Shown here: one piece after another, positions 28,325 through 40,890 of the stretch | Layout: each line of letters begins with the position of its first letter | Numbering within the stretch: the stretch's first letter is position 1 | Assembly (NCBI RefSeq): GCF_000247815.1 | Contig: NC_021692.1 | Location: forward strand, 5,282,461-5,346,460 | Direction: 5' to 3' | Source: Ficedula albicollis | Lineage: Eukaryota > Chordata > Aves > Passeriformes > Muscicapidae | Length of the DNA stretch: 64,000 bases | Translations under genes and position numbers: made by a program | Notes under the pieces: generated by a model | The model's database searches: none | Seen by the model: only the letters and a program-made list of their open reading frames with translations | What the model was told of the DNA's origin: nothing

Positions 28325-31300
28325 TGGGGAAAAAAATTGAAACAAAAAACAAGAGAGCATTGATGTGCCCAAATGGAGGAAGCACCACTTTCATCTCATC
28401 CACTGGCAAAGGCTAAAATTAAAGCCTATTTAATGTCTAGGTCCAGAGAGTGGAAAAGTTAAATATTGCTCATATTTAAATATGACTGACAGGAGAGACT
28501 GATCCTGCACCAAGAATCCCAGGTGGTCTGTCCTCCTTTCCAGAAAAACAAAGCCCAATGAGTTGCCTCCAAACCCCATTTTCAAAGCTCAAATCACTTT
28601 AAATCAATTTCTGCTGCAGGTGTCCAAATAAGCTCCCATTTCTACCATCTCTTTTTGGTAAAAATAGCTTATCCTCAAAAAAAAAAAAAAAAAATAAAAA
28701 AGAGCTACTGAGTGTGTCCAAACCAGCAGGAAGAGGAGCAACGGAGATGGTAATTATGAATTTACTTCTGCAAACTTCTCCTTTGGGATATGGCTCTGCC
28801 CTGCTGCTTTTTACCAAATTTTTTAGGGCTGCAATTCTCTTTTGGCCCTTTGGTGACTCAGCCCAGAGCTGCAGCCCTCCCCTGCCCAAGCAAGAATCAC
28901 ACATTGGAGAGGCCTTTACGTGATGGCTGAGGGCAAATTTGGACCAACTCAATTGTTACTTTGCAATGATAATCTGAGGTAAAATTTCTTTCTGGTTTTA
29001 AAATGAAAACAAAAACCAAGCAACCTTTTCTCAGTTAAGAAATTGTTTTGAGCAGGATCTGTGTGTCTCCATACTTCTCTTTCCTGAGAATTTGTGACAT
29101 CACGATTGTCTGCAGCAGTTAGTTCTGATGTCACAGGGGATTAAGATTTTGGCTGAGGGAGCAAAAAAGTTCAAAAGTGAGTGGGATCTAATTAATAAGA
29201 GATTTTTTTCAAGGGAAAAACCTACATACAAAAACTACATCAATTTCAATGTAAGGGTTTCGCATCTGCCAAGATGGGATCCAGCTGCTCTTTTACAAGC
29301 ACATGAATGAGCATCCCTCTTAGAAACAAAGGAATATATGGAGTTTTGTGTGACTCTACTGAAATCAAATCATGTTATAATAAGAGAAAACTGCACCAAT
29401 AAATTAGTCCAGCTAATGAGGGCAAATTTGATAAAATTTTTTAGAAACCTAAATTATAAATTTGCATGAGTATTTGTAAGAGCAGAATTCCAATGTTGAA
29501 ACAGATATCTGAAAAGAAAACCTCCACTGAAATTTTTCCCTGTAACATCTCAGCAGAATGTGGCCCACAAATTATTGCCAGCGAGGAAAACCTTTTCACT
29601 GGTTTGGCCACAATTTTAATAAATCTGGACCAAGTCCAGTGACCTCAATGGAGTCAAAGCACAGGGGCTGGAATGAGGCAGTGGGGCAGCTGGGGCTGCA
29701 TGGCAGGTCTGGGGCAGGGTGTGGGGCACAGTCTGGGGCAGTGAAGCTCCAGTTTCTTCACTTTCAGTCCCTGGCAGGGTTTCCCTGACAGCACTGATGT
29801 AACATGGATTATCCTGGCTGCATCCCAGGAGATCTGAGTAAAGACCCTCAAGGTCTGGACCACAGGGACATTTAGAATATTCTCTCTTTTCTCTCATGGT
29901 AGGAGTTAAAGCTCACCATGAGCACACCATGGACCAAGCAGTGCAGTGATGTCACACAATTCCCAGCAATGATTCCAGGGAAGATGCTCCTGCTGGGAAC
30001 CTCCATGCTGTCCCCTTTGTGCTTCTCCTGGAGCTGCAGGAACTGATGAAGCTTCACAAAACAACCCAAAACAAGGGAAACAAAGAGAACACTGCGATTC
30101 TTCAGTAACAGTTTCTGCCCCATGTTTGTGACTCTGTGATTTAAGAGTGGAGAGTCCTCTGGGTCACAGAGTTAGAAGCTGCTGTCAGGAAAAAAAACCG
30201 AGTCAGTTGTGCACCACAGCACGGAAATACAGGTGGAGCAATAATCCCTGTGAGGGAATGTGGTGGGAAGTGAGCCCAGAGCTCCCAGGCCAGCTCCTCC
30301 TGCTGCCCCAGTGCCCCTGAGCAGTGACTGGGACAGAGATGTGGAACATTCTCCATCCCCAAACTGCTCAACCCCAACCAAAGCCAAGCGTGACGATCTC
30401 TACAAATGCAAATGGCCCAAATGCCAAGACTAACATTTCTAAAACCTAATTCAACTCTTTCATTTCTTAGCTGCAGGCCCTTTGCTGCCACTCCTTTTTT
30501 CCACCCAAACAAAAGACTAAAGGGATGACTCAAAGCAACTTGAATTTCAAGCTAAAGCCACAAAGCACTGAATGCCTCATCTTTAACATTAAACAGGTGT
30601 GTAGATTATATTCTTTCAAGCCTCATCACAGCTAGGTTAATTGCTCAAAAACTGCAAAAAGATCAAATTTGCTTAAAAGACATATTAAAAAGTTAATGCT
30701 ACAAATAATGAAGCAGTCATACAACAAATACAAGTAAATAGTAGTTAAGGCACTGCCAACTCCCTTTACCCCTTTTTCCCCTCAAATTCCTGATTTACTT
30801 CTATTTTGTACTCACAATTTTATATTATAAAACTATAATTAACTATATAATAAAAAATGTAATTCAATTTTTTCCTTCAGAATGCAGTAGTCTTCAACAC
30901 AAGACCTCTCCTCTAGAATCAACAGGGCAAAAGAATTATCAATTAATCCGTTACAAAATAAGATTTTCACAGAAATGTTTTTAGAAATTAAGGTTTTGGA
31001 ATAGAAGCTCCTAATTTGCAGGCTGTGAGGGCCAAGACCTTTGAGTAGTAGTTCTGCATATTCACTGATAGTAAAACAGAGCACTTTACTCCACTTCCAT
31101 CACTGTCTGCCACTGAAAATGGCCCAAAGGTTATTTGCTTCTGTTGGTTTCACAAAAAACGACACTCTTGTGGCAAAAAAAGGGCAAAAAGCCAAATAAA
31201 ACAAAATCTTTGGCTATATAAGCACAAGGACTCATTGCATGGCACATTTCTTATTAGTGACTAAATGGGAACAAAGAAAAACCAATGATGGACCTGATGC

Positions 31301-31934
31301 TGCAGCCTGTGCTGCTCTGAGGCTGATTTACTTCTTCCAGCAGCTCTGCACCACTCTAAACACAGTTATTTCAAAGAAGTATTTCTAAATTTTGCCAGCA
31401 TGGGTGAGATAAATCACTGAATAAACTGGAACTGCCAGTGGGGAGTTAAGAATGGCAATTTTTTTTTTTTTTGGATGACACTGTTATCTTTCAACTCAGA
31501 TAAGTTTTCCAACTGTGGAATGATGATGCTTCAGAAAAGCCTGTTCAACATACAATTCTTAATAACAAAAGTGTAAGTCTGAAATCATTACACCAGTGAA
31601 GTTTACTGAAATCAAACCATATTTTAGCCTTAATATTTTGCATTTTCTGCCTTTTTTAGTCCACTACTCTGTATGAAAGCTATAAAACTTATTTTACTGC
31701 TATGAACAGGTAAACCTAAACAATGTTGAAGATTTTGTAGCGTGAAAAAATATGGAACCTAGAAAAATGTAATAGTTAGTTTTTTAATTATTTGAAGTAT
31801 TTCACTGCTTCTAACTGGTACTACTGCAACCTCTGTTTGGGTAAGCAGCAGGATGCCTGTGGAACTTTGTATTTTTTATCACTCAGCAGAATTAATTTTC
31901 TGAGCTCGATCCTGGAAAGTGCAGCTCTATGAGT
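27778..31934. other. Non-coding stretch of SKI intron 1
   Basis: Apart from the A36 and A18 runs and a T13 run near 31460-31472, this is unique AT-rich DNA without recognised exon, RNA gene or transposon. Confidence 0.6.
28286..28321. repeat. A36 homopolymer
   Basis: A pure A run preceded by a C-rich CACCCCCCACCC stretch and followed by GCTTGGGG. There is no evident retroelement body or AATAAA upstream that would make it an element tail. Another run of 18 A lies at 28677-28694. Confidence 0.9.
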
Positions 31935-32020
31935 GCAGCACTCCAGATCCCACAGGCAGGGAAAGTGACTTTCCCAAAGCCACTGGGAGTGCAGGAACAG
32001 CTCTCAGACCTGTGCACCCT
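31935..32020 (-). mobile_element. Possible weak MIR-like relic
   Basis: GGGAAAGTGACTTTCCCAAAG followed by CCACTGGGAGTGCAGGAACAG resembles the reverse-complement core of MIR (AAGTGACTTGCCCAAGGTCAC then a Cys-rich tRNA-unrelated core). The match is short and diverged; it may be chance. Confidence 0.3.
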
Positions 32021-32281
32021 CTGCAACGGGCAGAGGTGCCAGGAGGTCACACAGAGCCTCACACAGAAATTCACACTCAATAAGTTGTTTCACCCTCTTC
32101 AAGTTAATAAATGCTCTTGAATGCAGCGCTTTCTTCTCCTGGGACACAAACCTTGATTTTGTTCAAGGGCAGCAGGAACTTCCTTACTAAACCAAAGCAT
32201 ATCAAGAGCAGCATTACAGAGGTGTTTCAGACTTTTTGATGGTAATAAAGGACACTTCTTACACAGCACTCAAGTGTGTGT

Positions 32282-32353
32282 AGACAGGGTGGTGATCTGG
32301 GCTTGAGGATCTCAGAGGTCTTTTCCAACCTCAGTGACTGTGTGATTCTGTGA
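32282..32353 (+). mobile_element. CR1 LINE 3' end fragment
   Basis: The sequence GAGGTCTTTTCCAACCTCAG followed by GTGATTCTGTGA is the hallmark 3' end of avian CR1 (GAGGTCCCTTCCAACC... then tandem ATTCTGTG/ATTCTATG). CR1 copies are typically 5'-truncated with no poly(A), as here. No reverse-transcriptase frame precedes it. It supports an avian or other sauropsid source. Confidence 0.78.
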
Positions 32354-35300
32354 AATCCAACAAGTGAAAGAAAACTCTACAGCAGATGCATCAACAGTGC
32401 TGCAGAGCCCAGAACATCCCACAGGAGTGCCAGGCTGATCTACCTGGAGAAAAATCAGCACCTGTAACACAGGTAATGTGAGAAGTGGAGGGAGTAGAGG
32501 ACTTCATAAAAAATGCAGGATATGACAGTGAAAAGATATGAAATGGTTTTTCTTCCAACCCCAACAGATGTTGCTCAATTAAGGATGCAAATAAATCACC
32601 CTCTGCCTTGCGAGTCAGAAAACACACACATAAAAGCTTTCTAAATACATTTCAGTTTAAACTTGCATAATTCTCCCAGTGGAGAAATCATCTTCAACTT
32701 ATGTAATCCTTAGAAAGAGACATTATTACATACAATTCTGCGCCACTAAGAAACAAGGAAGACATATCTAGAAAAGAGGTGCACCCACACACGATTAATT
32801 ATATGGGTGTGGAGGGAACAGAGGGGAAGAGCTGGAATAGAGCTGCAGAGCCCCGAGTCTGGTGTTTCCACAGAGACTGAGCTGAGAGCGAGCTCCAGGG
32901 GCTGCTCCCCTTTCGCCAGCCAGAACTGTCTGTTATACTTAACCCAGACTTCCGAACACTTGATATCCTGTCTGCTATTTCAATGCCCTTACTCAATGCT
33001 TCAGACAGACATTACACAAACTGGCTGGTGAAAAGGGTTGAGAAACCAAGAAGCCATCCAAGTCAATGACCTTATTCTATAAAACGATACCACTGAGTGA
33101 ACAAAGCACAGGGTACCACAGCCCCCAAATCCATCACTGCAATCTTCCCCAGGAAAAGACAAGCACCAGGCTCTACCTTATCTTGTTGATAATGCTGCTG
33201 TCTTTTAATCCTTAAAGCCTGAGCAGTTCTTGTGCTTCCAGGGGCACTGATTCTCATACCAAAACCGAAACAGCTTCCATTTTTTTTAAGAAAAAACTAC
33301 AGAAAACCAAACATAAAACTCTCCTTTTCTACAAAGCATGTGCAAAGGTAACTGTCCATAAATCAATAAACAACAAAGCCAGAACCCAGGTTATTGATTA
33401 GCTCCTTTGCTGTTTACCTCCAGCATACAGAATGATGCTGCAATTTTTACATACACACAGAATCTCCAGCCTCATGCTCCTTTTCCCTGACTCTTCAAAC
33501 AGGACTGTTAGAACAAGGCTGCCTGAGTTGGGATGGCAGGACCTGCCTTATTTCCCAGAACACATGTCTGTGCAGCTTATCAGGTTGTGTTAATATGCAT
33601 CCACTGCTTAGAGAAGCCTAATTTTACGTGATAGAACCAAACCATAGATGGAGGCGATGATAAGAGCTCCACACATGGGAATTCCCATTGGCTCCCAGGA
33701 CAGCTCTGCCCATCACACACTGACAGGATCAGAGCTCAAATTAGTACCAGTGTTTTCGTCACCTCATCCAACGAAAAGTCAAAGCAAAATCGTTATCTCA
33801 GTGCAGAGGGGCCAGTGCCTATCAGCCAGCAGGATTCCCCAATGCCAAGGAAAGCTGCACACTCCATCAACTGCTCCTGATTTAACGCTGAGGCCAGGCT
33901 TATGGTCCTTGAATCTGCCTCAGCAGAAAATGCTGGTCCTTATCCTAACCTTAGACATATTTCTCCATTAGAAAACAAAAACTGACAAATCCTAAGTAGA
34001 GGAAGAGAAGATCTCTGTGGCAGATCTCTACCACAACCTTAAAACCAAATCCTGCACGCAGTGACCAACAGACAAGACCCTTTCAATCTGAAGCCAGCTC
34101 CCAGTTGCCCCATTCAGGGAGATCCACCAGGACCAGAGCACCAAATGTTTGCTAAACGAAATCCTCACTAATGAGCAAAATGAAAATACTGCAGTAGCAG
34201 AACTACAGGCTCTCAGAGTCAGCACAGTCCTGTAAATATCAGCTGAGGCCATAAACTTGGTGAAGCCACTCTACCTCAGCACTGGGACAGTCTGGTTCAG
34301 ATCTGCCCTTGGTCCCTGCCAGCCAACACACAGGAAGGAGTCTGATACACACGAGTCTGCTGTGGTTTGTGGGTGAACTGGTTCCAATTACTATGGGCTG
34401 ATTGCTTGAGTGGGAGCTGTAGAACTGGCCCCAAAGCCCCAAACCTTTGGATTAACCCGCTGTGTTCCAGAAGATCCAGAGCAGGTGATTTCAGTGACAA
34501 TCTGAGTCTGAATCTCTATGCTGACAATGAAATTTAAGGCATACAAGACTGCACAAGATGTAAAGGAGGAGGGAAGGGACCACAGCACATTTTTTCAGAG
34601 CAAGCTTGCTTCTCTGAAATTATTTCCAAGAATATACACTGCCTGTTAGAGATAGAATGGAACAGCATTGAAAAACTGCTGCTGATTTATTAATTCACAA
34701 CACACGTTACCTAAATACATAAAACATACGCAAAGTTGATGTTATCTAATAAACTGAATGATTAACACACATGCTCTAATTGACAGATTTCAAACAAAAA
34801 CATGCTATATTCCTACATTTTAGAGTAATACTTCCGGTATGTGAAGATCAATTTGAATTAAGTGCTCTACGGCCACTCAGCTAAAACAGATCAGCCTAGT
34901 AATTGATGGGATTCTATCAATAGATTCTCAACAATCCAGTATAAGTCATTTTTGCCTAATTTTTTTCCAAGATCCCCCTACTGGTTTTGGTGTAACTCTT
35001 CCATGACAGTTCCCTCTTAAATAAGAATTACAGAGTCAAGTCCAAAGTGTGCTCTAAAATAAAACCAAAACAACTAAACCAAGCCAAATATGAAAAAAAT
35101 AAATAAATCTGTGTCTTAATACTGCACACATGGAGACACAGCTCCTCATGTGATGGCAAAGCAGTCTGGCCAGCTGAGCCAGCAATGTGAGTTCAATCAC
35201 CAGTGATCCCCAGTAGCACCAGCCCACTCCCTACTGCACTGGGGACATTCGAACCCTTCGCTTCGATGGAATTACTCTGCCAGCAGAGGAACACAAGTGA

Positions 35301-38300
35301 GTTTTTCGTGGGACTGGACAGTGCATCTCTGCTGTAGACACCCAGAGGCCGTGGCTGTGGCCCTGGAGCCCCCTGCTCTGGCAGTGCTGGTGCTGGGGGT
35401 GCAGATAAGGAACGAGAGGCTCCAGCCCTGCCCGGACACGCTCGGAGCAGCCCGGCGCAGACGCCTCCAGATGCTTTTACAACACCAATGCAAAGGCGCC
35501 TCTCAGCAAGTGCAAACACACCCTCCCGGGTCAGGCAGCCCCAGCCAGCGATAACTGGGCTCCCAGCCTGCCAGGGACCAGGTGTCAGGCTCCCAGCACA
35601 TCCAAAAAATGAGCGCTGTTTACACGCATCTTCAAAGCGTGCTACTGTTTGGGCAGAACACACGCCCAAGCCCGAAACCACAGAAATGGAGAGGCAAGCA
35701 AGACAGCCCAGACAATGGAGGGAGAGGCAGAGGTTTAAATATTTTAGGCAGCGATTTTCAAAAGCAGAGATTGCATATAATTCTCACCCTAATTCAAGAG
35801 AAATGATTGAGGAACTTAGGAACTCTTCTGGAGCAAGAGAGAGCCGTGGTTGACTCAACACCATGAGATCATTGGCAGCAAACTCTTTGTCCAACACACA
35901 TGCACGTACCTGCTGCTTTGTTCTCGATCTACAACATCTGTAAAACTGTTTGCACGCTTGGGAAAAACTGCTGATGTGTGCTTAAACACTGTCCTCTCCC
36001 TGGGTACACGGGATTTCCTTCAAGCTGGTGTCACTTTTGAAGTTCAACTTTTAAGCTGTAAAAGGCTTCTGAACTAAACTACTGCCCAATACATAAATGT
36101 TTTTGTTTTAGGGACTTCTAAGTTTTCAATGGAGAATCTCTAAAACAATTCTTGAATATCAGGTAGAAGACATGACTTCAATATTCCATGGGCAAACAAC
36201 TGAACCCTCAGTTCTTGGGCAAAAATTTTGCAACAGTATTTTTCAGTTTCTACCAAGAGGAATAGATCAGCCCTGCAGTCTGAACACCATTGCCAGGAAA
36301 TAAACTCAAAATCTCTCTGCTACACCCACCACAGGATATACCTATTAACAAATAAAGGTTACTACTGCCAGGAGGCAGAACTTTAGGATAAGACACAAAT
36401 TCCAGCTCTACTCCTGCAGCCTTTCAGGTGGCCATAAAGCACAGCACAGCAAGCACTGGGCAGCACCTAAAAGCCCAGATCCTCCCTCCATCCAGCGCCA
36501 GCACCACGCTGCTCCGCTCGCAGCAATTTGGGTTCTTTGATTCTGCTGCACACTTGACCTGGCTAAACCTTCCCCCAGCTGAGCGAGCTGCATGTTGCGG
36601 CAGCGCTGGGTTGGGAGGCATTGTGAAATAAAGTGGGAGGCCTCATGTGCTCATTTGTGTGTCAGTACCCAGAATGCTGCTTCTGGCTTCCAGCTACTTC
36701 ATAGAAGTGCTGCTGGGACTTGAACCGTGGGAACACGGCAGCGCTGGGTGTGTGGGTGTGCTCACACGCGTGCAAGGACAGCTCTGCCTCTCTGGGCCCT
36801 GCTCACAGCCAGTCCTGCTCAGGGGACACGTCTGGCACACAGGTGGGGAATCTCAAAGTGCTGTCAAACAGTGCTCCGTTCTGCATTGGAGAAAAAGGGT
36901 TGGAAATAGACACAGTTGAACCCACCCTCCGCTTCTGGAAATAGCAACCAACAAAGCCTTCAGGGCTGTGTCTGAACTAATTCTGTGTGAGAGGAGCATC
37001 CTGATGTGAGGCAAGCAGGGAGCTGTCTGTCACACAGAGTGGAGAGCAGTGCACAGACACAGCGAGGCCACATCGGTCCCACGGGAGAGCACGCACCAGG
37101 CACCACGAGCTGAGCCCAAGAAAAGGCTTTGGCACTGAGGGTGGATTTCTAGGACCCTGTTTTGCAACTGTGCCAGGTTATTCACATTTTTAATTTCTAG
37201 AAATACCCCAGAATGGAATGGCTGTGCTCCACACCAGTAATGGTGGATGAGATGGGACAGGTAAGGAAACTGGACACCCACACAAGTAAGAGCCGTATTG
37301 ATGCAGAGAGAAAGCAATGCACAACAAACCCTGCATGGGAAGGTGGAACACCCAGGTTTTTTTGAACACAAAACAAGTAAAATGGAGAAGTTATACGGCT
37401 CAAGAAAAGAAAGAGTTTTGGGAAGTGGCAGCAAGGTGAAGGATCTTATGGGAGATCAGTTACTCATCCAACCATGAACAAGGAGGATATAAAAAACAAA
37501 ATTTTAGAAGAGGGTAAGGAATGTGACCGAGGCATTTATGGTCCCTGCTCAAGTGGGGGGCTCCAGTTGTCACAACTCCCTCCAGCTTTTGGTTAAGACC
37601 CTTTGCTGACTTCACGCAGGTTTGGACAAAGGGTTCTTCTGCAAGCAGCAAGACCAGGCAACAGGAGTCTTGTTCAACCAACACGGCTGACAGAGAGGAG
37701 ATCTCTGCATCTACACATCCATGTCCTGGTACAGAAGGATGGATATGCACTACAGATACTTGATGTAGAGAGAAATATGCACTGGGAATGAAATATCTAG
37801 GAAAAGCTACGCCTTGTAGCAAAGCTTTAAAACCACGCCAAGGGAAAGAAAAAAAAGAAAAGGGGGAAAAAAAAGAGGAAAAAAGGCAGTTCTGCCACTA
37901 CGCTGAATCTGCACCAGGGGCTTGTGCCAACCCGGCTCCTCCATTTAAGTCAGACCCTTAAAAGGCAGAGCTGTGCTGGCAGAATCTCCAGACCTCATCA
38001 CAGAAACCTCATGGAGACACATGAAAAGGTCAAAACACTCACTGCTGCTTAAAGAGCCATAAAATTGGTCATATGCATCCCATGCTACCAACATACTACC
38101 AGAGCCCCAGGGAGAACATACCACACAAAGCAATGTGTCTATACACACAGAGAAATAAATAAATTGAGAGACTGAAAAAAAAAGGCCACTCTTGAAAGCA
38201 GAAAACCCAATATCTGACACGGCAGCTTATGGCACATCACGAACACAAACACCTCTGTATGAAACAGAACAAAGCAAAGCTGAGATCTACATCAAAAAGG

Positions 38301-38872
38301 AAGCCCACCACAAAGACACATGTGCTTCACCCTTTCATCCCCAAGACAGCCAGAGCCCCACAGACAACACAAAACCCACACAGGATTTAACACACACGGA
38401 ATGGGACCGTGCTGTCATTTCCTCACCAGGCATCTAACTTTACTCCAATGTTACTTGCCCCTGGCCACAGCGTACCAATCTTAGAGTCTGATTAAATCTC
38501 TCCGTAATTATCCGCACACACTGCTACAACACAAATGACCTTAGCATATGATATCCGTTGGCTAAGCCCAATGGAAAAAGACTTCAGGAAAAGGAAGGAT
38601 AAGTGTACAAAACTCTGCCAGCACCATCAGGGTCTCCTCAGGACTGCACTGTTTTAATAGAAGAGTTCTGAAGGCCTTGAAACTTAATATGAGATAAAAC
38701 ATTCTGTTTTCCCTACCCCATCATCTAAGCACACACCACTCTAATCTTCCCCACCTCACTCCTTGTCACCTTCCAGATGAATTTATGCAGGAGACTTAGA
38801 ATTTCAACATGATGGATTTCTGGCAAAATTTTCCAAAAAATAGATGGCCACCATTTCCTCGCACAATTTTTG
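32354..38872. other. Non-coding stretch of SKI intron 1
   Basis: Mostly unique DNA. A CpG-richer patch lies at about 35240-35665 (see findings) and a purine-rich A/G tract at about 37841-37886. Open frames here are short and unrecognised. Confidence 0.6.
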
Positions 38873-38907
38873 GCTATCACTATTAGATAGTGATAGCTAT
38901 CACTATC
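38873..38907. repeat. Overlapping perfect inverted repeats (TATCACTAT family)
   Basis: An 11-bp stem GCTATCACTAT / ATAGTGATAGC with a TAG loop (38873-38897) overlaps a 22-bp perfect palindrome made of GATAGTGATAG and its complement (38886-38907). The three TATCACTAT half-sites alternate in orientation. It could form competing hairpins or a small cruciform. Confidence 0.85.
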
Positions 38908-39965
38908 AGATATCTTCAACTCACTCTGCAAGAAGTGCTGTACTCCAGGCAGATTTTGGATAGTGAGAGAAGAGTGTTTCTCATGTTCTGAACTAGGACC
39001 TATGAAAGGGTCCCCAAAAAACCTGAGGTTTTGTAACCTTTTCTTGTTCTCCTTCCGCAGCCTCGCCCTGGGGTGTTGGATAAATGATGCAGTTGAAGAG
39101 AAGACTGAATAAGCCTTGCAAGAAAAGGAAAGCACTTCTCTACTAACACTCATTTTAATTAGATTCTGGAAATGACAAGCCAGGAGAACAGGACCTATCT
39201 ACAACAAAAATGTGGAGATTTTACTTCCAAAACAAAGCGTGCCCTAGAAAATTCCTTTCCCAGCATGAAAAATGTCTCCATTTGAGAGCCATATTCTCCT
39301 CTCACATGCATGCAGATCTATCCCACCATTCCATCTCGGCACATGACTGACGGAGAATAGACAAGCCATTAAAAACACATCCACCTCCAACCACGGGGAT
39401 AATGTGCCTCATTACAGCCCGGCTTTGTCACAGCGTCCTGACACTCCGGGGAGGAAAAGGAGGGGTGAGGACAAGGACTGAGCCGGGGGCCAGGAGAGAA
39501 ACTGGAACTGCAAGAGTGAGACTCTGCTCCTTAATCCAGAAGTGTGCAACCCGGTCAGATGGGCTCACCGGGCCTCCTAGTCTGGCTGTGGAATTACTGT
39601 ACTGTTGGCACAGTATATTTTTTTTTTAAAATCTGGGTTTTGATTGGGTATTTTTGTTGCAATCTTTAACAAATAAAAGCTCTACCTTAGAGTGTGTCTG
39701 CTCCTTTAAACAGGTATTTGGTAAGTTAATTCAGAGTTTTCACAGTGGGCTTTAAATATTGCTTCTCTTTTCCAGGCTTGTGTATTGCCCTTCCACTCCA
39801 GACACAAAACCCCAAAGTCTGAAAATCTCTGACACTGAGGCAGAGCCCAGCCATCAAACCTGCAGGGCAGAACTCGGGAGGCAGGAGTTTGCTTTCCCCT
39901 CGCACCGGGGGGAAGCAGCAGGAAGCAGCATGGCTCATCCCCAGGCAGTTGCACCACGCCAGGAG

Positions 39966-39998
39966 CCAGACAGACACACAGACAGACAAACAGACATC
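39966..39998. repeat. (CAGA)n tetranucleotide repeat
   Basis: Imperfect CAGACAGACACACAGACAGA-type tract inside SKI intron 1. Simple microsatellite with no other feature attached. Confidence 0.75.
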
Positions 39999-40407
39999 CC
40001 GGTGTCTGCGAGTCCCCAAGGCCTTGTGGCACTGCTGCCCATGGAGCAGGACCGCTGCCAGATGCCAAGGCAGCCTCCCACCCACACACACCAGGGATTC
40101 TGGGATCTAAAGGCAGCTCAGACTGAAAGAAAAACAAGTGGCACCTAAAAAAAATGTGCTTTAGCTGTCTGGCTCAGCACAGCACGGCATGGAATACCTT
40201 AAGGAGCTGCTGCAGCTGGCCCTAGACAGAGTCATTCGCTGGATGTATACATAATCCAATATACAAAAGCCTGTCTGCTGGGGAAATTTAGGCTCCACAG
40301 GGATACTCTGAAAGCAGGGACTTCTCCATTCACGTTCTGAACACTTCATCTATAAACCAGTAACCTGCACTACCGGCACTTTTTTTTTTTTTTCTTTACA
40401 GGCACAT

Positions 40408-40413
40408 TTTATT
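40408..40413 (-). terminator. SKI: Candidate intronic polyadenylation signal (AATAAA) in SKI intron 1
   Basis: On the minus strand AATAAA is flanked by two TGTA motifs (one about 10 bases upstream, one about 8 bases downstream). It is followed 14 bases later by a genomic A14 tract (40380-40393) and then a moderately GT-rich stretch. It lies about 480 bp past the exon 1 donor. If used, transcripts reading through the donor would end here. The genomic A tract also makes internal-priming artefacts likely in cDNA data, so use of the site is unproven. Confidence 0.35.
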
Positions 40414-40884
40414 TCTATACAAGCATTTAGAGCATTGAGCCCGCACCTCCATCCCTGGCGACACTCAATCGACTAGAAAAGTGCACGGACTTGTGTCTGG
40501 AGCCATCAGTACCTGCTTCTTTTTTCTGGCTTCTTCCTTGCCTTGACCCTGAGTGAAGAAGCCCTTGAGGAACCGAAATCACGCACTGCCAGATAAAGTC
40601 TGGGGCAGTGTGATGGGCTTCAAAGATCAAGGTCCACACGTAGTAAAATACACAAATACACATACGTAATTTAAACAAACTCCAACCACCGTGGTCAGAA
40701 CACAACCAGAGAAATAAACGTGCCATCTCGAGCACTGCTCCTCCACAGTGACACACACGCGGGGAGAATGGAGAACACGATTAAAATTGCTAAATGACTC
40801 CGAGGAAAGGCAGCCGGGAACAATTTGGGTATATCGATGAACGTTACCGAAATTCCCCCCGCCCCCTTTAAAATTACAGGCACC

Positions 40885-40890
40885 ACTTAC
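40885..40890 (-). other. SKI: 5' splice donor of SKI exon 1
   Basis: On the minus strand the exon reads ...GCC CCC CGG followed by GTAAGT, a perfect consensus U1 donor. Similarity to SKI ends here: the residues beyond (VSGACNF and a Gly run) do not resemble the exon 2 product, so this is where the coding exon stops. The intron is phase 0. Confidence 0.93.

Larger units (their letters stand above)
38908..40884. other. SKI: Donor-proximal part of SKI intron 1
   Basis: Contains the CAGA repeat, a moderately CpG-rich patch near 39415-39580, and the candidate polyadenylation signal. The SKI frame stays open past the donor for 87 codons, to a stop ending at 40627. Confidence 0.6.

Noticed and set aside
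38725..39153. 142-codon minus-strand open frame within SKI intron 1
   Set aside because: No recognisable domain or family, and it lies over the inverted repeat. The length is within chance expectation over 64 kb.
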